DNA of 64,000 nt. Source: Mycobacterium palustre. Lineage in GTDB: Bacteria > Actinomycetota > Actinomycetes > Mycobacteriales > Mycobacteriaceae. A model generated the notes under the pieces. The model was not told the DNA's origin and did no database searches. It saw nothing but the letters and a program-made list of their open reading frames with translations. The translations under genes were made by a program, and so were the position numbers. The DNA lies in the NCBI RefSeq assembly GCF_002101785.1, contig NZ_LQPJ01000102.1:62001-126000 (forward strand). The letters are read 5' to 3'. Position 1 is the first letter of the stretch; each line of letters starts with the position of its first letter. Shown here piece after piece: positions 7,907 to 15,860 of the stretch.

Positions 7907-7920
7907 TACGATACGAGACG
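7907..7920. promoter_or_regulatory. CGTCTCGTA operator candidate upstream of HXXEE copy 1
   Basis: The minus strand reads CGTCTCGTATCGTA, 13 of 14 bases identical to 5491-5504 in front of TetR 5520. It also contains the palindromic ATCGTACGAT overlap. Confidence 0.5.
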
Positions 7921-7975
7921 GTCCCATATCAACACCAAGCCACCTGCGCCCAGGTTAACTTCAAGCCGCCGTTGG

Positions 7976-7989
7976 TTAGCGCTCAATAA
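7976..7989. promoter_or_regulatory. Weak TTAG-type site
   Basis: TTAGCGCTCAATAA differs from the consensus TTAGYNNNNRCTAA at one fixed position. It lies 150 bases upstream of the HXXEE start, near the end of the FAD monooxygenase gene. Confidence 0.3.
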
Positions 7990-8038
7990 CCTGCGCTTTC
8001 GAAGGATTCGGCCGGGTCCGTGAATCGCAGCCTGCGCA

Positions 8039-9253
8039 CTACTTGGGGCGTTTCATGCATTCGGTATCTGGATAATCGGGCAGGTCGATTTTGTCGGCCG
8101 CGACGTTGACGAGTCTCTTGCCGAGCAGGTTCATGGCAGCTCGACCGACGGGACTTGCGGCGAGCCGGGCGGCTGCGTGTAGTGCGCTGATGCCCGCTGG
8201 GGTGCGGGGGCTGATGCGCCGTAGCAGGCGGGCGCTGACGTGCCGAGTGGCGTCGACGTGGGGACGCATGAATTGTTCGTACCGGATTAGTGCGGCACAG
8301 TGGTCGTCGGTTCGGGATAGTTCTCCGGCCAGGACGTAGGCCTCGATGAGGGCAAGACTGGTGCCGCCACCGTCTGCGTTGTAGAACGCGGTGTCGCCGA
8401 GCAGCGCTATGCGGCCCTTGCTCCAGTTGGGGGCCCGTAGGTGGCCCATGGCTTCGAAGTAGAGCGGTGCGTCTCCGTCGAGTTCCGCGAGTACGCGCGG
8501 AGCGACGCCGCCGACGTCGGCAAAGGTCCGGCGCAAAATGGAGATTTGATCGGCTCTGCCGAGGTCCTCGAGGCCGCGCACGTCGGACAAGAAGCTCAGT
8601 ATGGCGCGGGTGGTGCCGAGGTTGTCCGGCCGCAGGTGCACAGAGCGGGAGCCCGGTGCGTGTTGCCAGTTCCACCATTGGTCGTCGGTGTCCTGGCGGG
8701 CGATGGTGAGGTAGGCGATGAACACGCCCAGTTCGTGGACTTCGACGGAGGTGACGTACTTGCGTGATCGCGAGCGCAGTCCTTCGGCGATGACGACGAC
8801 GTCGGCGTCAATGGCGGATCCATCGTGCAGGGTTGCGGTCACGTGGTCGCCATGGTCGATGAGATCGGAGATCTGGGTGGCGAAGCGATAATCGGTGCGG
8901 TCGCGGGTGTGCTCGACCAAAATGCGAGACATCTCTCCGCGTAGGATCTCCAATTCCGCGGTGGGCCCGTCGATCTTGCCGCCGGCATTCGCAGGAAAAG
9001 ACGCCGCCGGTGAGCCGTCCGGGTTGATGAAGCGCATACCGACTTCACCGGTGGCGGCCGCCCGAAGATCGTCTTCGATGCCCATCCGGCGGGCGACTTC
9101 GCGTGCGGCGCCGCGCACGTCGATGTTCTGTCCCTCGTCGCGGCGCTCGGGGAAACGCTCGATGACGGTGGTCCGCCAGCCTCGGGTGGCGAGTTGATGG
9201 GCCAGTGCGGGTCCGCCGATGCCGGCTCCCGAGATGACTGCGTGGGGAGTCAT
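8039..9253 (-). CDS. FAD-dependent monooxygenase (PHBH/TetX-like group)
   Basis: 404 residues. The N-terminal Rossmann fold GAGIGGPALAHQL binds the FAD ADP moiety, and ALLGDTAFYNADGGGTSLALIEAYVLAGEL is the second FAD motif (GD motif) of class A flavoprotein monooxygenases. The NAD(P)H/FAD DG motif reads IAEGLRSRSR instead of the usual ADGxxSxxR, which is unusual. Such enzymes hydroxylate aromatic or related rings using NAD(P)H and O2. The gene stands alone on the minus strand between the HXXEE gene and a 520-base intergenic region that holds two perfect inverted repeats upstream of its start. Substrate is unknown. Confidence 0.88.
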   Translation of the reverse strand: MTPHAVISGAGIGGPALAHQLATRGWRTTVIERFPERRDEGQNIDVRGAAREVARRMGIEDDLRAAATGEVGMRFINPDGSPAASFPANAGGKIDGPTAELEILRGEMSRILVEHTRDRTDYRFATQISDLIDHGDHVTATLHDGSAIDADVVVIAEGLRSRSRKYVTSVEVHELGVFIAYLTIARQDTDDQWWNWQHAPGSRSVHLRPDNLGTTRAILSFLSDVRGLEDLGRADQISILRRTFADVGGVAPRVLAELDGDAPLYFEAMGHLRAPNWSKGRIALLGDTAFYNADGGGTSLALIEAYVLAGELSRTDDHCAALIRYEQFMRPHVDATRHVSARLLRRISPRTPAGISALHAAARLAASPVGRAAMNLLGKRLVNVAADKIDLPDYPDTECMKRPK

Positions 9254-9423
9254 GCGGGCTGACGTCCCGGGTATGCCAGCCTGCTCCGAACATCATCCAT
9301 CTAGATCAGCGTAATCCGTCTGATCGGAGGCTAGACCCGACCGGCGGCCAGCTCGCGAGCCGATCTTCGGGCAGCGATCGGCGGCTCCCACCGTGCGCTG
9401 ATCGAAATCCTCTGTGGCACAAT

Positions 9424-9446
9424 GTGATCGAACTACTCTTGATCAC
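9424..9446. promoter_or_regulatory. Inverted repeat GTGATC-N11-GATCAC
   Basis: Perfect 6-base arms at 9424-9429 and 9441-9446, flanked by AAT and a nearby ATT. It lies in the divergent promoter region about 170 bases upstream of the FAD monooxygenase. Confidence 0.35.
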
Positions 9447-9457
9447 CTACATTGCGC

Positions 9458-9472
9458 TGACGCGGCGCGTCA
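9458..9472. promoter_or_regulatory. Perfect palindrome TGACGCG-G-CGCGTCA
   Basis: Seven-base arms around a single central base, immediately after the previous inverted repeat. Likely a protein-binding site; no regulator can be named. Confidence 0.4.
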
Positions 9473-9708
9473 CCTTTGCGTCTAATTCGGAGCCCGCAGT
9501 GCTGCCGGTGCAGCTCACCGGTCACGACCAAATCCCCTAACAAGCGCAGCTTTGTGGCTGCTAACGGGGCCGAGAAGGCAGCTATCCAGCGGATTGGCAA
9601 GCTCGTCTCCTACCGATCAAGTGGCGACTTGGAATCAACGATGGCGCTTCTGGCGCACGAGCGAGGCGGTCCATGTCGCCAATCCTGGACAAGCGAAGGC
9701 GCAATGGG

Positions 9709-9722
9709 TTAGCGTTCGCAAA
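9709..9722. promoter_or_regulatory. TTAG-type operator candidate upstream of amidohydrolase 1
   Basis: TTAGCGTTCGCAAA, one base off the palindrome TTAGCGTTCGCTAA, 51 bases before the ATG at 9774. Compare CTAGCGTTCGCTAA at 19042-19055. Confidence 0.55.
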
Positions 9723-9773
9723 TCCTCGCTAGGCGCATCAGTGCAGGGTTGCTTTGCTGGAGGGCCGGTGAAC

Positions 9774-11177
9774 ATGGATGACCCATTGGTGATCGTTTCG
9801 ACCGATGGCCACATCGGGCAGCCGTTCGAGCAGTATCGGGACTATATCGATCCGGCGTACCGGGACCGGCTCAGCGATTTGGCCGAGATCCAACAGTTTT
9901 TTGCGACGGTCGTGTTCGGGAAGTTGGGCAAGTTGCCGCCCGATGTCGCCCGGGTGGTCGATGAGCGCGGGGTGCGCAGGGGCCTGCCGGAAGTGTTCTG
10001 GGATGTCGACAAGCGGGTCAAGGAACTGGACGCCGAGGGCATTGCCTGCGAGTTCGTCATCCATGACGGCAGCCTGGCGCCGTTTTTCAGCAGCTTGGGT
10101 GATGCGTACCCGGCCGATGTCCGCGCCGCGGGCGCCCGTGCCTTCAACCGCTGGGCGGGCGAGTTCCTGAGCGCAGCGCGCGGCCGAATCGTGGGCAACG
10201 CGGAGTTGTATCCCGGCGATATCGCCGGCAGCGTGGCGGACCTGCCGGGCCTGGCCGAGCGCGGATTCGTCTCGGTCACGCTGCCGGGCCACAACGCCGA
10301 TCCGAGCTTGCCGGGCCTGGAAAGCCGTGAGTACGACCCGTTGTGGGCGACCTGCGCGGAACTGGGACTGGCGTTGAATGTGCACGCTGGTTGGGGCAGG
10401 CCTCAGGGCGCCGCGATGCAATTTTTCCGCCAGCTTGCTCCAGGGGCGAGTGCGAACATGATGCAACCCGAATCCGGCGCTTCGGCGGAGGAGGGCGGCG
10501 AGACGATGGAGGCTTTGGAAAAGCTGGCGCGCGAGAAGAAGATCGATGCAAAGAATCCCGATTCGCCGTTGGCGTTGACGCTGCATCCGCAGCAGGCGCT
10601 GTGGCGGTTGATACTGGGGGGTGTTTTTGATCGGTTTCCGACGTTGCAGCTGGTGTTGACCGAGGTCCGCGCCGACTGGGTGCCGGCCACCATCAGGTAT
10701 TTGGATGAGCTCTTCGCTAAGCATCCGGGCAAGTGTGAGCTGAAACCGAGTGAGTATTACGAGCGTAACTGCGCTGTCGCACCGTCAGCGCCGCATCGCG
10801 CCGAAGTCGAAATGCTCGATCAGATCGGGGCTTCCAAGTTCATGTTCGGCGCCGACATCCCCCATCCGGAGGCCACCTGGCCCAACAGCAGACAGTGGAT
10901 CGCTGATGCGTTTCGCGGTGTTCCCGAAGACAAGCTGCGGATGGTGCTGGGCGAGAACGCCATTCGGGTTTACAACTTGGATCGCGCAGAGCTCGAGAAG
11001 ACGGCGGCGCGACTGGCGGTCAAGCCCAGCGATCTGTTTACCGGCGCTGACCTTGATCCTCGGCTTTTGGACAACTTCGACGCCAGGGCAGGTTACCGCC
11101 GTCCCGCCGACGAGATCGATAAGGACCAAATCCGCCGAGAGCTCGAATCAGACTTCGCTCGACTCGCGAACGTCTGA
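9774..11177 (+). CDS. Amidohydrolase-2 family metal-dependent hydrolase (copy 1)
   Basis: 467 residues from ATG 9774 (GGAGGG 9 bases upstream; GTG 9768 is too close to it). TIM-barrel amidohydrolase-2 features are the N-terminal STDGHIG, the mid-protein NVHAGWGRPQ, LTEVRADWVPATI, and the C-terminal FGADIPHPEATWP with the likely metal or catalytic Asp. Members hydrolyse or decarboxylate C-N or C-C bonds with one divalent metal. It is a paralogue of 12062-13417 (IDPAYRDRL, FGADIPHPE and NAIRVYNLD/NTIRFFNLD are shared) but has a longer acidic insertion around residues 225-255. A family A gene follows convergently. Substrate unknown. Confidence 0.9.
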   Translation: MDDPLVIVSTDGHIGQPFEQYRDYIDPAYRDRLSDLAEIQQFFATVVFGKLGKLPPDVARVVDERGVRRGLPEVFWDVDKRVKELDAEGIACEFVIHDGSLAPFFSSLGDAYPADVRAAGARAFNRWAGEFLSAARGRIVGNAELYPGDIAGSVADLPGLAERGFVSVTLPGHNADPSLPGLESREYDPLWATCAELGLALNVHAGWGRPQGAAMQFFRQLAPGASANMMQPESGASAEEGGETMEALEKLAREKKIDAKNPDSPLALTLHPQQALWRLILGGVFDRFPTLQLVLTEVRADWVPATIRYLDELFAKHPGKCELKPSEYYERNCAVAPSAPHRAEVEMLDQIGASKFMFGADIPHPEATWPNSRQWIADAFRGVPEDKLRMVLGENAIRVYNLDRAELEKTAARLAVKPSDLFTGADLDPRLLDNFDARAGYRRPADEIDKDQIRRELESDFARLANV

Positions 11178-11204
11178 CCTACTTAGCAACCGCTGCCCAC
11201 CCGG

Positions 11205-11222
11205 CGACCCGCAGCTGGGTCG
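11205..11222. terminator. Possible bidirectional hairpin
   Basis: CGACCC, loop GCAGCT, GGGTCG between the convergent amidohydrolase 1 and family A copy 2. No T run follows, so support is weak. Confidence 0.3.
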
Positions 11223-11234
11223 GGCACATGGGCG

Positions 11235-11819
11235 TCAGTCGATCGGTGCCCCCCACCACTCGTAGGGAAATCCCAGGCGCTGACGTAGTGGCTCGATAAA
11301 GACGGCAGGTAGGCCCCCGTGCCACCCCTTCGCAAGGCCATTGACTGTATTGCGCTCGACATAGGGCCGGATGTAAGGGGGCAGTACCACCTCCGAGCCC
11401 TCGCGGAAAGGTTCAGCGACATAGCTGGTTAGCTGCTCGTGGATATAGGCCTCGCCGTGCTCGACCAGTTCGGGATCGTCGATGTCGATGATGTGGAAGC
11501 CGTGGTTCTGGTCCCAGATTTCCGGCAGGACCTCGAACAACTCCCGATAACCGTGCCCGGAGGGGGCCTCCTCACCTGCTGCACGAGCCTCGTCTTCTGA
11601 ACCGTAGGTCTTCATCTGTCCGCCCATGACGGACGTGTTTTCCTGACGGATGATCGAGGTGATGTCGAAGAACGGGTTGCCGTGGGCGCGGGCCTCATTA
11701 AGGTTGTTGCCCTCGTCCATCCCCAACAGCCCTAAGTCATCTAGCCGGTGCAAAAAGCCGTCGATTTCGGCGGTGTAGTTCTCGGTGTATCTGGCGCCAA
11801 ACACATACCACATTGCCAT
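11235..11819 (-). CDS. Family A protein (WWGAPID family), copy 2
   Basis: 194 residues starting at ATG 11819, preceded by AAGGAGGT about 17 bases upstream and a second GGAGG closer to the start. It shares MAMWYVFGARYTENYT, EARAHGNPFFDI, VMGGQMKTY, WDQNHGFHIIDIDDPELVEHGEAYIH and the exact C-terminus PLRQRLGFPYEWWGAPID with copies at 490 and 13439. No signal peptide or membrane segment. It lies divergent to amidohydrolase 2 and convergent to amidohydrolase 1. The intergenic region to amidohydrolase 2 contains a TTAG-type site (11974-11987) that could serve both directions. Function unknown; genomic association with amidohydrolases is consistent. Confidence 0.88.
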   Translation of the reverse strand: MAMWYVFGARYTENYTAEIDGFLHRLDDLGLLGMDEGNNLNEARAHGNPFFDITSIIRQENTSVMGGQMKTYGSEDEARAAGEEAPSGHGYRELFEVLPEIWDQNHGFHIIDIDDPELVEHGEAYIHEQLTSYVAEPFREGSEVVLPPYIRPYVERNTVNGLAKGWHGGLPAVFIEPLRQRLGFPYEWWGAPID

Positions 11820-11973
11820 CGGCCTCCGACCTCCTTATGTCGCTTCGGAAGGTTAGCATCCGTGAATTTGGCGAGCGAACGTGACAGGGGAACGAGACGA
11901 AAACCCCTGCTAGCGCCGAGGGATTACCGGAAGCTTGGGGCCGATCACACCGGGTCAACCGAGGTCATTGCGG

Positions 11974-11987
11974 TTAGTCACCACTAG
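11974..11987. promoter_or_regulatory. TTAG-type operator candidate between family A copy 2 and amidohydrolase 2
   Basis: TTAGTCACCACTAG, arms TTAGT/ACTAG. It lies 75 bases upstream of GTG 12062 and 155 bases upstream of the divergent ATG 11819. A half-site TTAGC occurs at 11857-11861. Confidence 0.55.
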
Positions 11988-12061
11988 CGGTAGTGTCACT
12001 GCAGCGGGTCGCGGCAGCGTGGCTAGCGGCCGCATTGAGCAACGTAGGAGTGACTGGCAAA

Positions 12062-13417
12062 GTGCAGCGGATCACGGTGGTTTCAGGAGACGGGCATGTC
12101 GGCGGTGCCATCGACGCGTATCGGCCCTACATCGATCCCGCCTACCGCGATCGCCTAGACGATTTGGCCGGTGAGGAAGCCGGCAACCTGATGCTGGCGG
12201 GAATGCAGCGGAAGAGCATGACGGTGCCGGGCGTCTACGAGCTCGGTGACGTGTCACCGCCAGACCTCGGCGGTGATGTGGCCAAGCGGTTGGCGGTGCT
12301 CGACGACCAGGGGATCGCCGGGGAGATCCTCCTATGCGGAAGCGATCACACGCAGCCGTTTTTCACGGTGACGAACAAGGTTTACCCGGCGGAGCTCCGG
12401 GCCGCCGGCTTGCGGGCCTATCACCGGTGGCTGGCGGATGTGATCAGCGAGGGCGACGGGCGTCTGTTCCCGGTGGGCTACGCCGGGGAGCTCCTCGACA
12501 TGGACGAGGCTGTCGCCGAGCTCCACTGGCTCGCGGAGCACGGATTCGTGTCGGTCTTTCTCCCCGGGTATGTGGCCGAAAAGAGACCGCCGATCTATGA
12601 CCGGTCCTACGATCCCTTCTGGGCGGCATGCGCCGATCTCGGTCTGGTGATCAACCTGCATGTGGGCTGGGGCATGCCGCAGGGCTTGATCACCAAGTTC
12701 TTCGACCTGGCCCTCACCCCCGAGGGCAAACCGGTCGACACCGACGGCTTCGATCTCGAATCCTTCGGCAACATGCTGATGGAGATGATGGACGCCAACA
12801 ACGAAGACTCGCCGTTCGCGTTGGACGTCGGTCCACGCCAGGGCCTTTGGCAGCTGATGCTCAGCGGTGTCTTCGACCGGCACCCGACATTGAAGCTGAT
12901 GCTCACCGAGCTGCGCGCCGACTGGCTTCCGGCGACGCTGAAGATCCTGGATGAGCACTTCGCCAAGCATGCCCAACACCTTGAGCTCACCCCCACGGAG
13001 TACTTCTACCGCAACTGCGCGACCACTCCGACATCGCCGCACCGGGTCGAGGTGCAGATGCGCCATGAGATCGGTGTCGATCACTTCTGTTTCGGCGCCG
13101 ACATCCCGCATCCGGAGAGCACCTGGCCGCACACCCGCGAGTGGATCCGGCACGCATTCGCCGGCGTGCCGGAGGATGAGGCCCGAAAAATTCTCGGAGA
13201 GAACACCATTCGATTCTTCAATCTCGATAGCACCCATCTCAACGAGATCGCCGCGCGGATCGGGCCCACCGTCGAGGAGGTGTTCGGCGGCATCGAAATC
13301 GACCAGCAGTTCTTGGACGGTTGGCAGGAACGGGCCGGCTACCTCAAGCCCGTCGAGCAGGTCAACGCTGGCAAGCTGGCCGAACTGCTCGAGGCAGACT
13401 TCGCGCACGTTAGATAG
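12062..13417 (+). CDS. Amidohydrolase-2 family metal-dependent hydrolase (copy 2)
   Basis: 451 residues from GTG 12062 (AGGAG about 11 bases upstream; upstream in-frame ATG 11993 gives a non-conserved extension). Motifs are VVSGDGHVGGAIDAYRPYI at the N-terminus, NLHVGWGMPQG in the middle, LTELRADWLPATLK, and FGADIPHPESTWP with the likely catalytic or metal Asp near the C-terminus, the amidohydrolase-2 TIM-barrel layout. It heads a plus-strand run of family A (21-base gap), family B, an unknown protein and an FMN reductase, so it probably acts in the same pathway. Members hydrolyse or decarboxylate ring cleavage products or amides; the substrate here is unknown. Confidence 0.92.
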   Translation: MQRITVVSGDGHVGGAIDAYRPYIDPAYRDRLDDLAGEEAGNLMLAGMQRKSMTVPGVYELGDVSPPDLGGDVAKRLAVLDDQGIAGEILLCGSDHTQPFFTVTNKVYPAELRAAGLRAYHRWLADVISEGDGRLFPVGYAGELLDMDEAVAELHWLAEHGFVSVFLPGYVAEKRPPIYDRSYDPFWAACADLGLVINLHVGWGMPQGLITKFFDLALTPEGKPVDTDGFDLESFGNMLMEMMDANNEDSPFALDVGPRQGLWQLMLSGVFDRHPTLKLMLTELRADWLPATLKILDEHFAKHAQHLELTPTEYFYRNCATTPTSPHRVEVQMRHEIGVDHFCFGADIPHPESTWPHTREWIRHAFAGVPEDEARKILGENTIRFFNLDSTHLNEIAARIGPTVEEVFGGIEIDQQFLDGWQERAGYLKPVEQVNAGKLAELLEADFAHVR

Positions 13418-13438
13418 CTACGAAAGCCCGATACTCAT

Positions 13439-14023
13439 ATGGCGATGTGGTACGTCGTTGGCTGGAAATACAACAGCAATTACACACAGCAAATCGATGA
13501 CGCGCTCAACCTGATGGCAGACCCGTTGGAAATCCGCGAGGACTCGAGCGCCAATGAGGCCCGAGCCCACGGCAATCCGTTCCTGGACGTGTCGTCAGTC
13601 ATCCGGCATGATTCCACGGCTGTCATGGCCGGTCAGATGAAGTCGTATAAGGCCGAGGTCGCGGAGCGCGCGGCAGGCGACGAGCCGGCCACCGGTTTCG
13701 GATACGCGGAGATGTTTGAAGCGTTACCGGATGCCTGGGATCAAAACCACGGCTTCCACATCATCGACATCGACGATCCTGAACTCGTCGAACATGGCGA
13801 GGCGTATATCCACCATCAGCTCACCAGCTATATCGCCGAGCCCCTCCGAGAGGGGTCGGAGTCCTATCAGTCTCTGCCTCCATACGTCCAGCGTTACGTT
13901 GACCGCAACACCGTCAACGGGCTGGCGAAAGGGTGGTACACGGGACTCCCGGCCGTCTTCCTCGAACCGCTGCGCCAACGTCTCGGATTCCCGTACGAAT
14001 GGTGGGGCGCGCCGATCGACTGA
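13439..14023 (+). CDS. Family A protein (WWGAPID family), copy 3
   Basis: 194 residues, the best reference for the family. An N-terminal strand MAMWYVVGWKYNSNYTQQ is followed by HGNPFLD (44-50), VMAGQMKSYKAE (62-73), WDQNHGFHIID (100-110), DDPELVEHGEAYIH (112-125) and LGFPYEWWGAPID (182-194). It is predicted to be soluble. The many conserved His, Asp, Glu and Trp residues would suit a small-molecule binding or catalytic pocket, but no known motif fits. It lies 21 bases after amidohydrolase 2 and 83 bases before family B copy 2, probably cotranscribed. Confidence 0.88.
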   Translation: MAMWYVVGWKYNSNYTQQIDDALNLMADPLEIREDSSANEARAHGNPFLDVSSVIRHDSTAVMAGQMKSYKAEVAERAAGDEPATGFGYAEMFEALPDAWDQNHGFHIIDIDDPELVEHGEAYIHHQLTSYIAEPLREGSESYQSLPPYVQRYVDRNTVNGLAKGWYTGLPAVFLEPLRQRLGFPYEWWGAPID

Positions 14024-14106
14024 TGAATCCATGCTGATCTCGACTCAGCAATCCACCCCGAAGCGCCGAAAATTGACCTACGACCGAACAGGGAGATCCG
14101 CCGAAG

Positions 14107-14649
14107 ATGATGTACACGTTGTGGCTGTACCGGTTCAAGCCGGGTATGACTTACTCGACGTTGTCGAAGCTGCGTTCCCGGGGCCCCGAGAGGTTGTATC
14201 CGGGCATCGAGCCGGGCAGCGGCTCGTTTTTAGGCCGAATCTGGGGCCATCCCCACTTCACCTTCGGCAGCGTGTTTCGTCGCGACGGCATCGCCGCCGC
14301 CCAGGCGGAAGCCAAGGATGTCGACAACCTGCTGCGGAACCTGCGCATCCTGTCACCGAACGTCGCGGCGATGGAAGTGCGCAACCTGATTCCCCGGGAC
14401 GACAAAGAGCTCACCGAGCTCGGCGACGACGGTTGGCACGCGAAAGTGGTGGAGCCCTACCTCGAGGCGGCGAAGGCTAATCCGGAAGTCGAATACCACC
14501 TCAGCGCCATTGGTTTGTCCTGCTTGAAGAGCAGCGTAGTGCCGCCCTACATGGTGCAGGCGATCTGGCGCGAGAAGCTCGGCTTCCCCCAGCAATGGCT
14601 TGGCGGCGTCGATCCCCGCACCCGCATCAAGGACAAGGTCGCCACCTGA
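14107..14649 (+). CDS. Family B protein (unrecognised), copy 2
   Basis: 180 residues, with GGAG before the ATG. It parallels the 3115-3687 protein: MMYTLWLYRFKPGM, YPGIEPGSGSFLGRIWGHPHF (from about residue 31), VFRRDGIAAAQAEA, VDNLLRNLRILSPNVAAMEVRN, DDKELTELGDDGWH (98-111) and LGFPQQWLGG (158-167). The motif pair D-D-x-E-L-x-E-x-G and LGFP-x-x-W lines up with family A. Lying directly after an A gene again, it suggests that A and B proteins work as a pair. No function is assigned. Confidence 0.85.
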   Translation: MMYTLWLYRFKPGMTYSTLSKLRSRGPERLYPGIEPGSGSFLGRIWGHPHFTFGSVFRRDGIAAAQAEAKDVDNLLRNLRILSPNVAAMEVRNLIPRDDKELTELGDDGWHAKVVEPYLEAAKANPEVEYHLSAIGLSCLKSSVVPPYMVQAIWREKLGFPQQWLGGVDPRTRIKDKVAT

Positions 14650-14748
14650 CCGGCGGCCGTGCTGCTTGAGCACTGACCAGCTCTGCCGCCCTGTGCATGT
14701 TGTTGGCTACGAACGATATCCATAGATTAACAACGACTGGAGTAAAAG

Positions 14749-15309
14749 TTGGACACCGTGTGGCACATGCCTCCAGCGGCCGGCAAAGAGCTTCCGTTTG
14801 TCGTGCTCAATCTCTTTCACTTTCCCAGCGATGAGGACGTGAAGCACTTCGAAGAAACGGTGTTGAACTGGTGGCCCGAACTCATCTTCTTCGTCGGTCG
14901 TCTGTCCGGGGATGTGTCCGAGCGTTACACCCACTGCGTCGTGTGGCTCTACAAAGACTTCGACGAGTACAAGCGCAACGTCGAAGAGTATGCGAAAGTG
15001 CTGAATCAGATGCCAGAAGGCTATGGGGACTGGCCGGGTTACAGGTTCGATCACGCCTATTGCGCCAGGGCCGCGGACCTGAGGGACCCCATCCTGAAGG
15101 AACACGGCATCGAAGGCTGGACGCAGCGTTTGCATGAGATCTGGGGAAACCCGAACGTTCCTGACGATGCACGGGTGCGCGAGTGGAGCAAGCAGCTGTG
15201 GGGGAAGCTGGCGAATGATTGGACCGCCGAAGCGCTCGTCCGCAGCGGCTGGGTTCCGGCAGCTGGTCCAAAAGCGTTGCAGCACACACCGACCCGTGAG
15301 CCGGAGTAG
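14749..15309 (+). CDS. Unrecognised conserved-looking protein after family B
   Basis: 186 residues from TTG 14749 (GGAG 7 bases upstream); GTG 14758 is an alternative. Soluble, rich in Trp, Tyr and acidic residues. The first part, LPFVVLNLFHFPSDEDVKHF and THCVVWLYKDFDEYKRNV, looks like repeated beta-alpha units, perhaps a dimeric alpha/beta-barrel (ferredoxin-like) fold, but I cannot name a family. The C-terminus is tail-like. It lies 99 bases after family B and 8 bases before the FMN reductase, so it is almost certainly part of the same operon. Confidence 0.75.
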   Translation: MDTVWHMPPAAGKELPFVVLNLFHFPSDEDVKHFEETVLNWWPELIFFVGRLSGDVSERYTHCVVWLYKDFDEYKRNVEEYAKVLNQMPEGYGDWPGYRFDHAYCARAADLRDPILKEHGIEGWTQRLHEIWGNPNVPDDARVREWSKQLWGKLANDWTAEALVRSGWVPAAGPKALQHTPTREPE

Positions 15310-15317
15310 AGCAAGCG

Positions 15318-15860
15318 ATGTCCAACACAAAGATTCTGGCGCTGGTGGGAAGTCTTCGCGCGGCATCACTGAACAGGCAGATCGCAGGTCTTGCGGCCGG
15401 GGCGGCCCCGGCGGGTGTCACGGTGAGCGTCTTCGAAGGCCTTGGCGATTTGCCGTTCTACAACGACGATATCGACGGCCCTGATGTTGCTGCCCCGGTC
15501 GTCGGCCTCCGTACCGCAGCTGCTGAGGCTGACGCGCTGCTCGTGGTGACACCGGAATTCAACGGCAGCATCCCCGCGGTGATGAAGAACGCGATTGACT
15601 GGCTGTCGCGACCTTTCGGTGCCGGTGCCGTGAAAGGCAAGCCGCTCGCCGTGATCGGCACCTCGATGGGTCAGTACGGAGGTGTGTGGGGGCACAACGA
15701 GACCCGCAAATCGTTCGGAATCGCCGGCGCCAGGGTGGTCGACACGATCAACCTGTCGCTACCGGTAAAGTCATTGGGAGGCAGACACCCTCGAGACAAC
15801 GCCGAGTTAATGGCAGCGCTTGGCGATGCGGTGCAGAAGCTCGCCGCTGAAGTCGGCTGA
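15318..15860 (+). CDS. NADPH-dependent FMN reductase
   Basis: 180 residues with a flavodoxin-like fold. LALVGSLRAASLNRQIA at the N-terminus is the phosphate-binding GSLR-x-x-S-x-N motif, and VTPEFNGSIPAVMKNAIDWL is the conserved flavin-contact region of the NADPH-dependent FMN reductase family. GTSMGQYGGVWG completes the pocket. The enzyme would produce reduced FMN or reduce quinones. An LLM monooxygenase lies about 480 bases downstream, so it is a plausible supplier of reduced flavin in a two-component monooxygenase. It is the last gene of the operon that begins with amidohydrolase 2. Confidence 0.92.
   Translation: MSNTKILALVGSLRAASLNRQIAGLAAGAAPAGVTVSVFEGLGDLPFYNDDIDGPDVAAPVVGLRTAAAEADALLVVTPEFNGSIPAVMKNAIDWLSRPFGAGAVKGKPLAVIGTSMGQYGGVWGHNETRKSFGIAGARVVDTINLSLPVKSLGGRHPRDNAELMAALGDAVQKLAAEVG

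Larger units (their letters stand above)
9254..9773. other. Intergenic region with palindromes
   Basis: 520 bases between divergent FAD monooxygenase and amidohydrolase genes. No convincing coding region; the in-frame upstream extension of the amidohydrolase (from 9552) shows no family similarity. It holds the inverted repeats at 9424-9446 and 9458-9472 and a TTAG-type site at 9709-9722. Confidence 0.7.
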
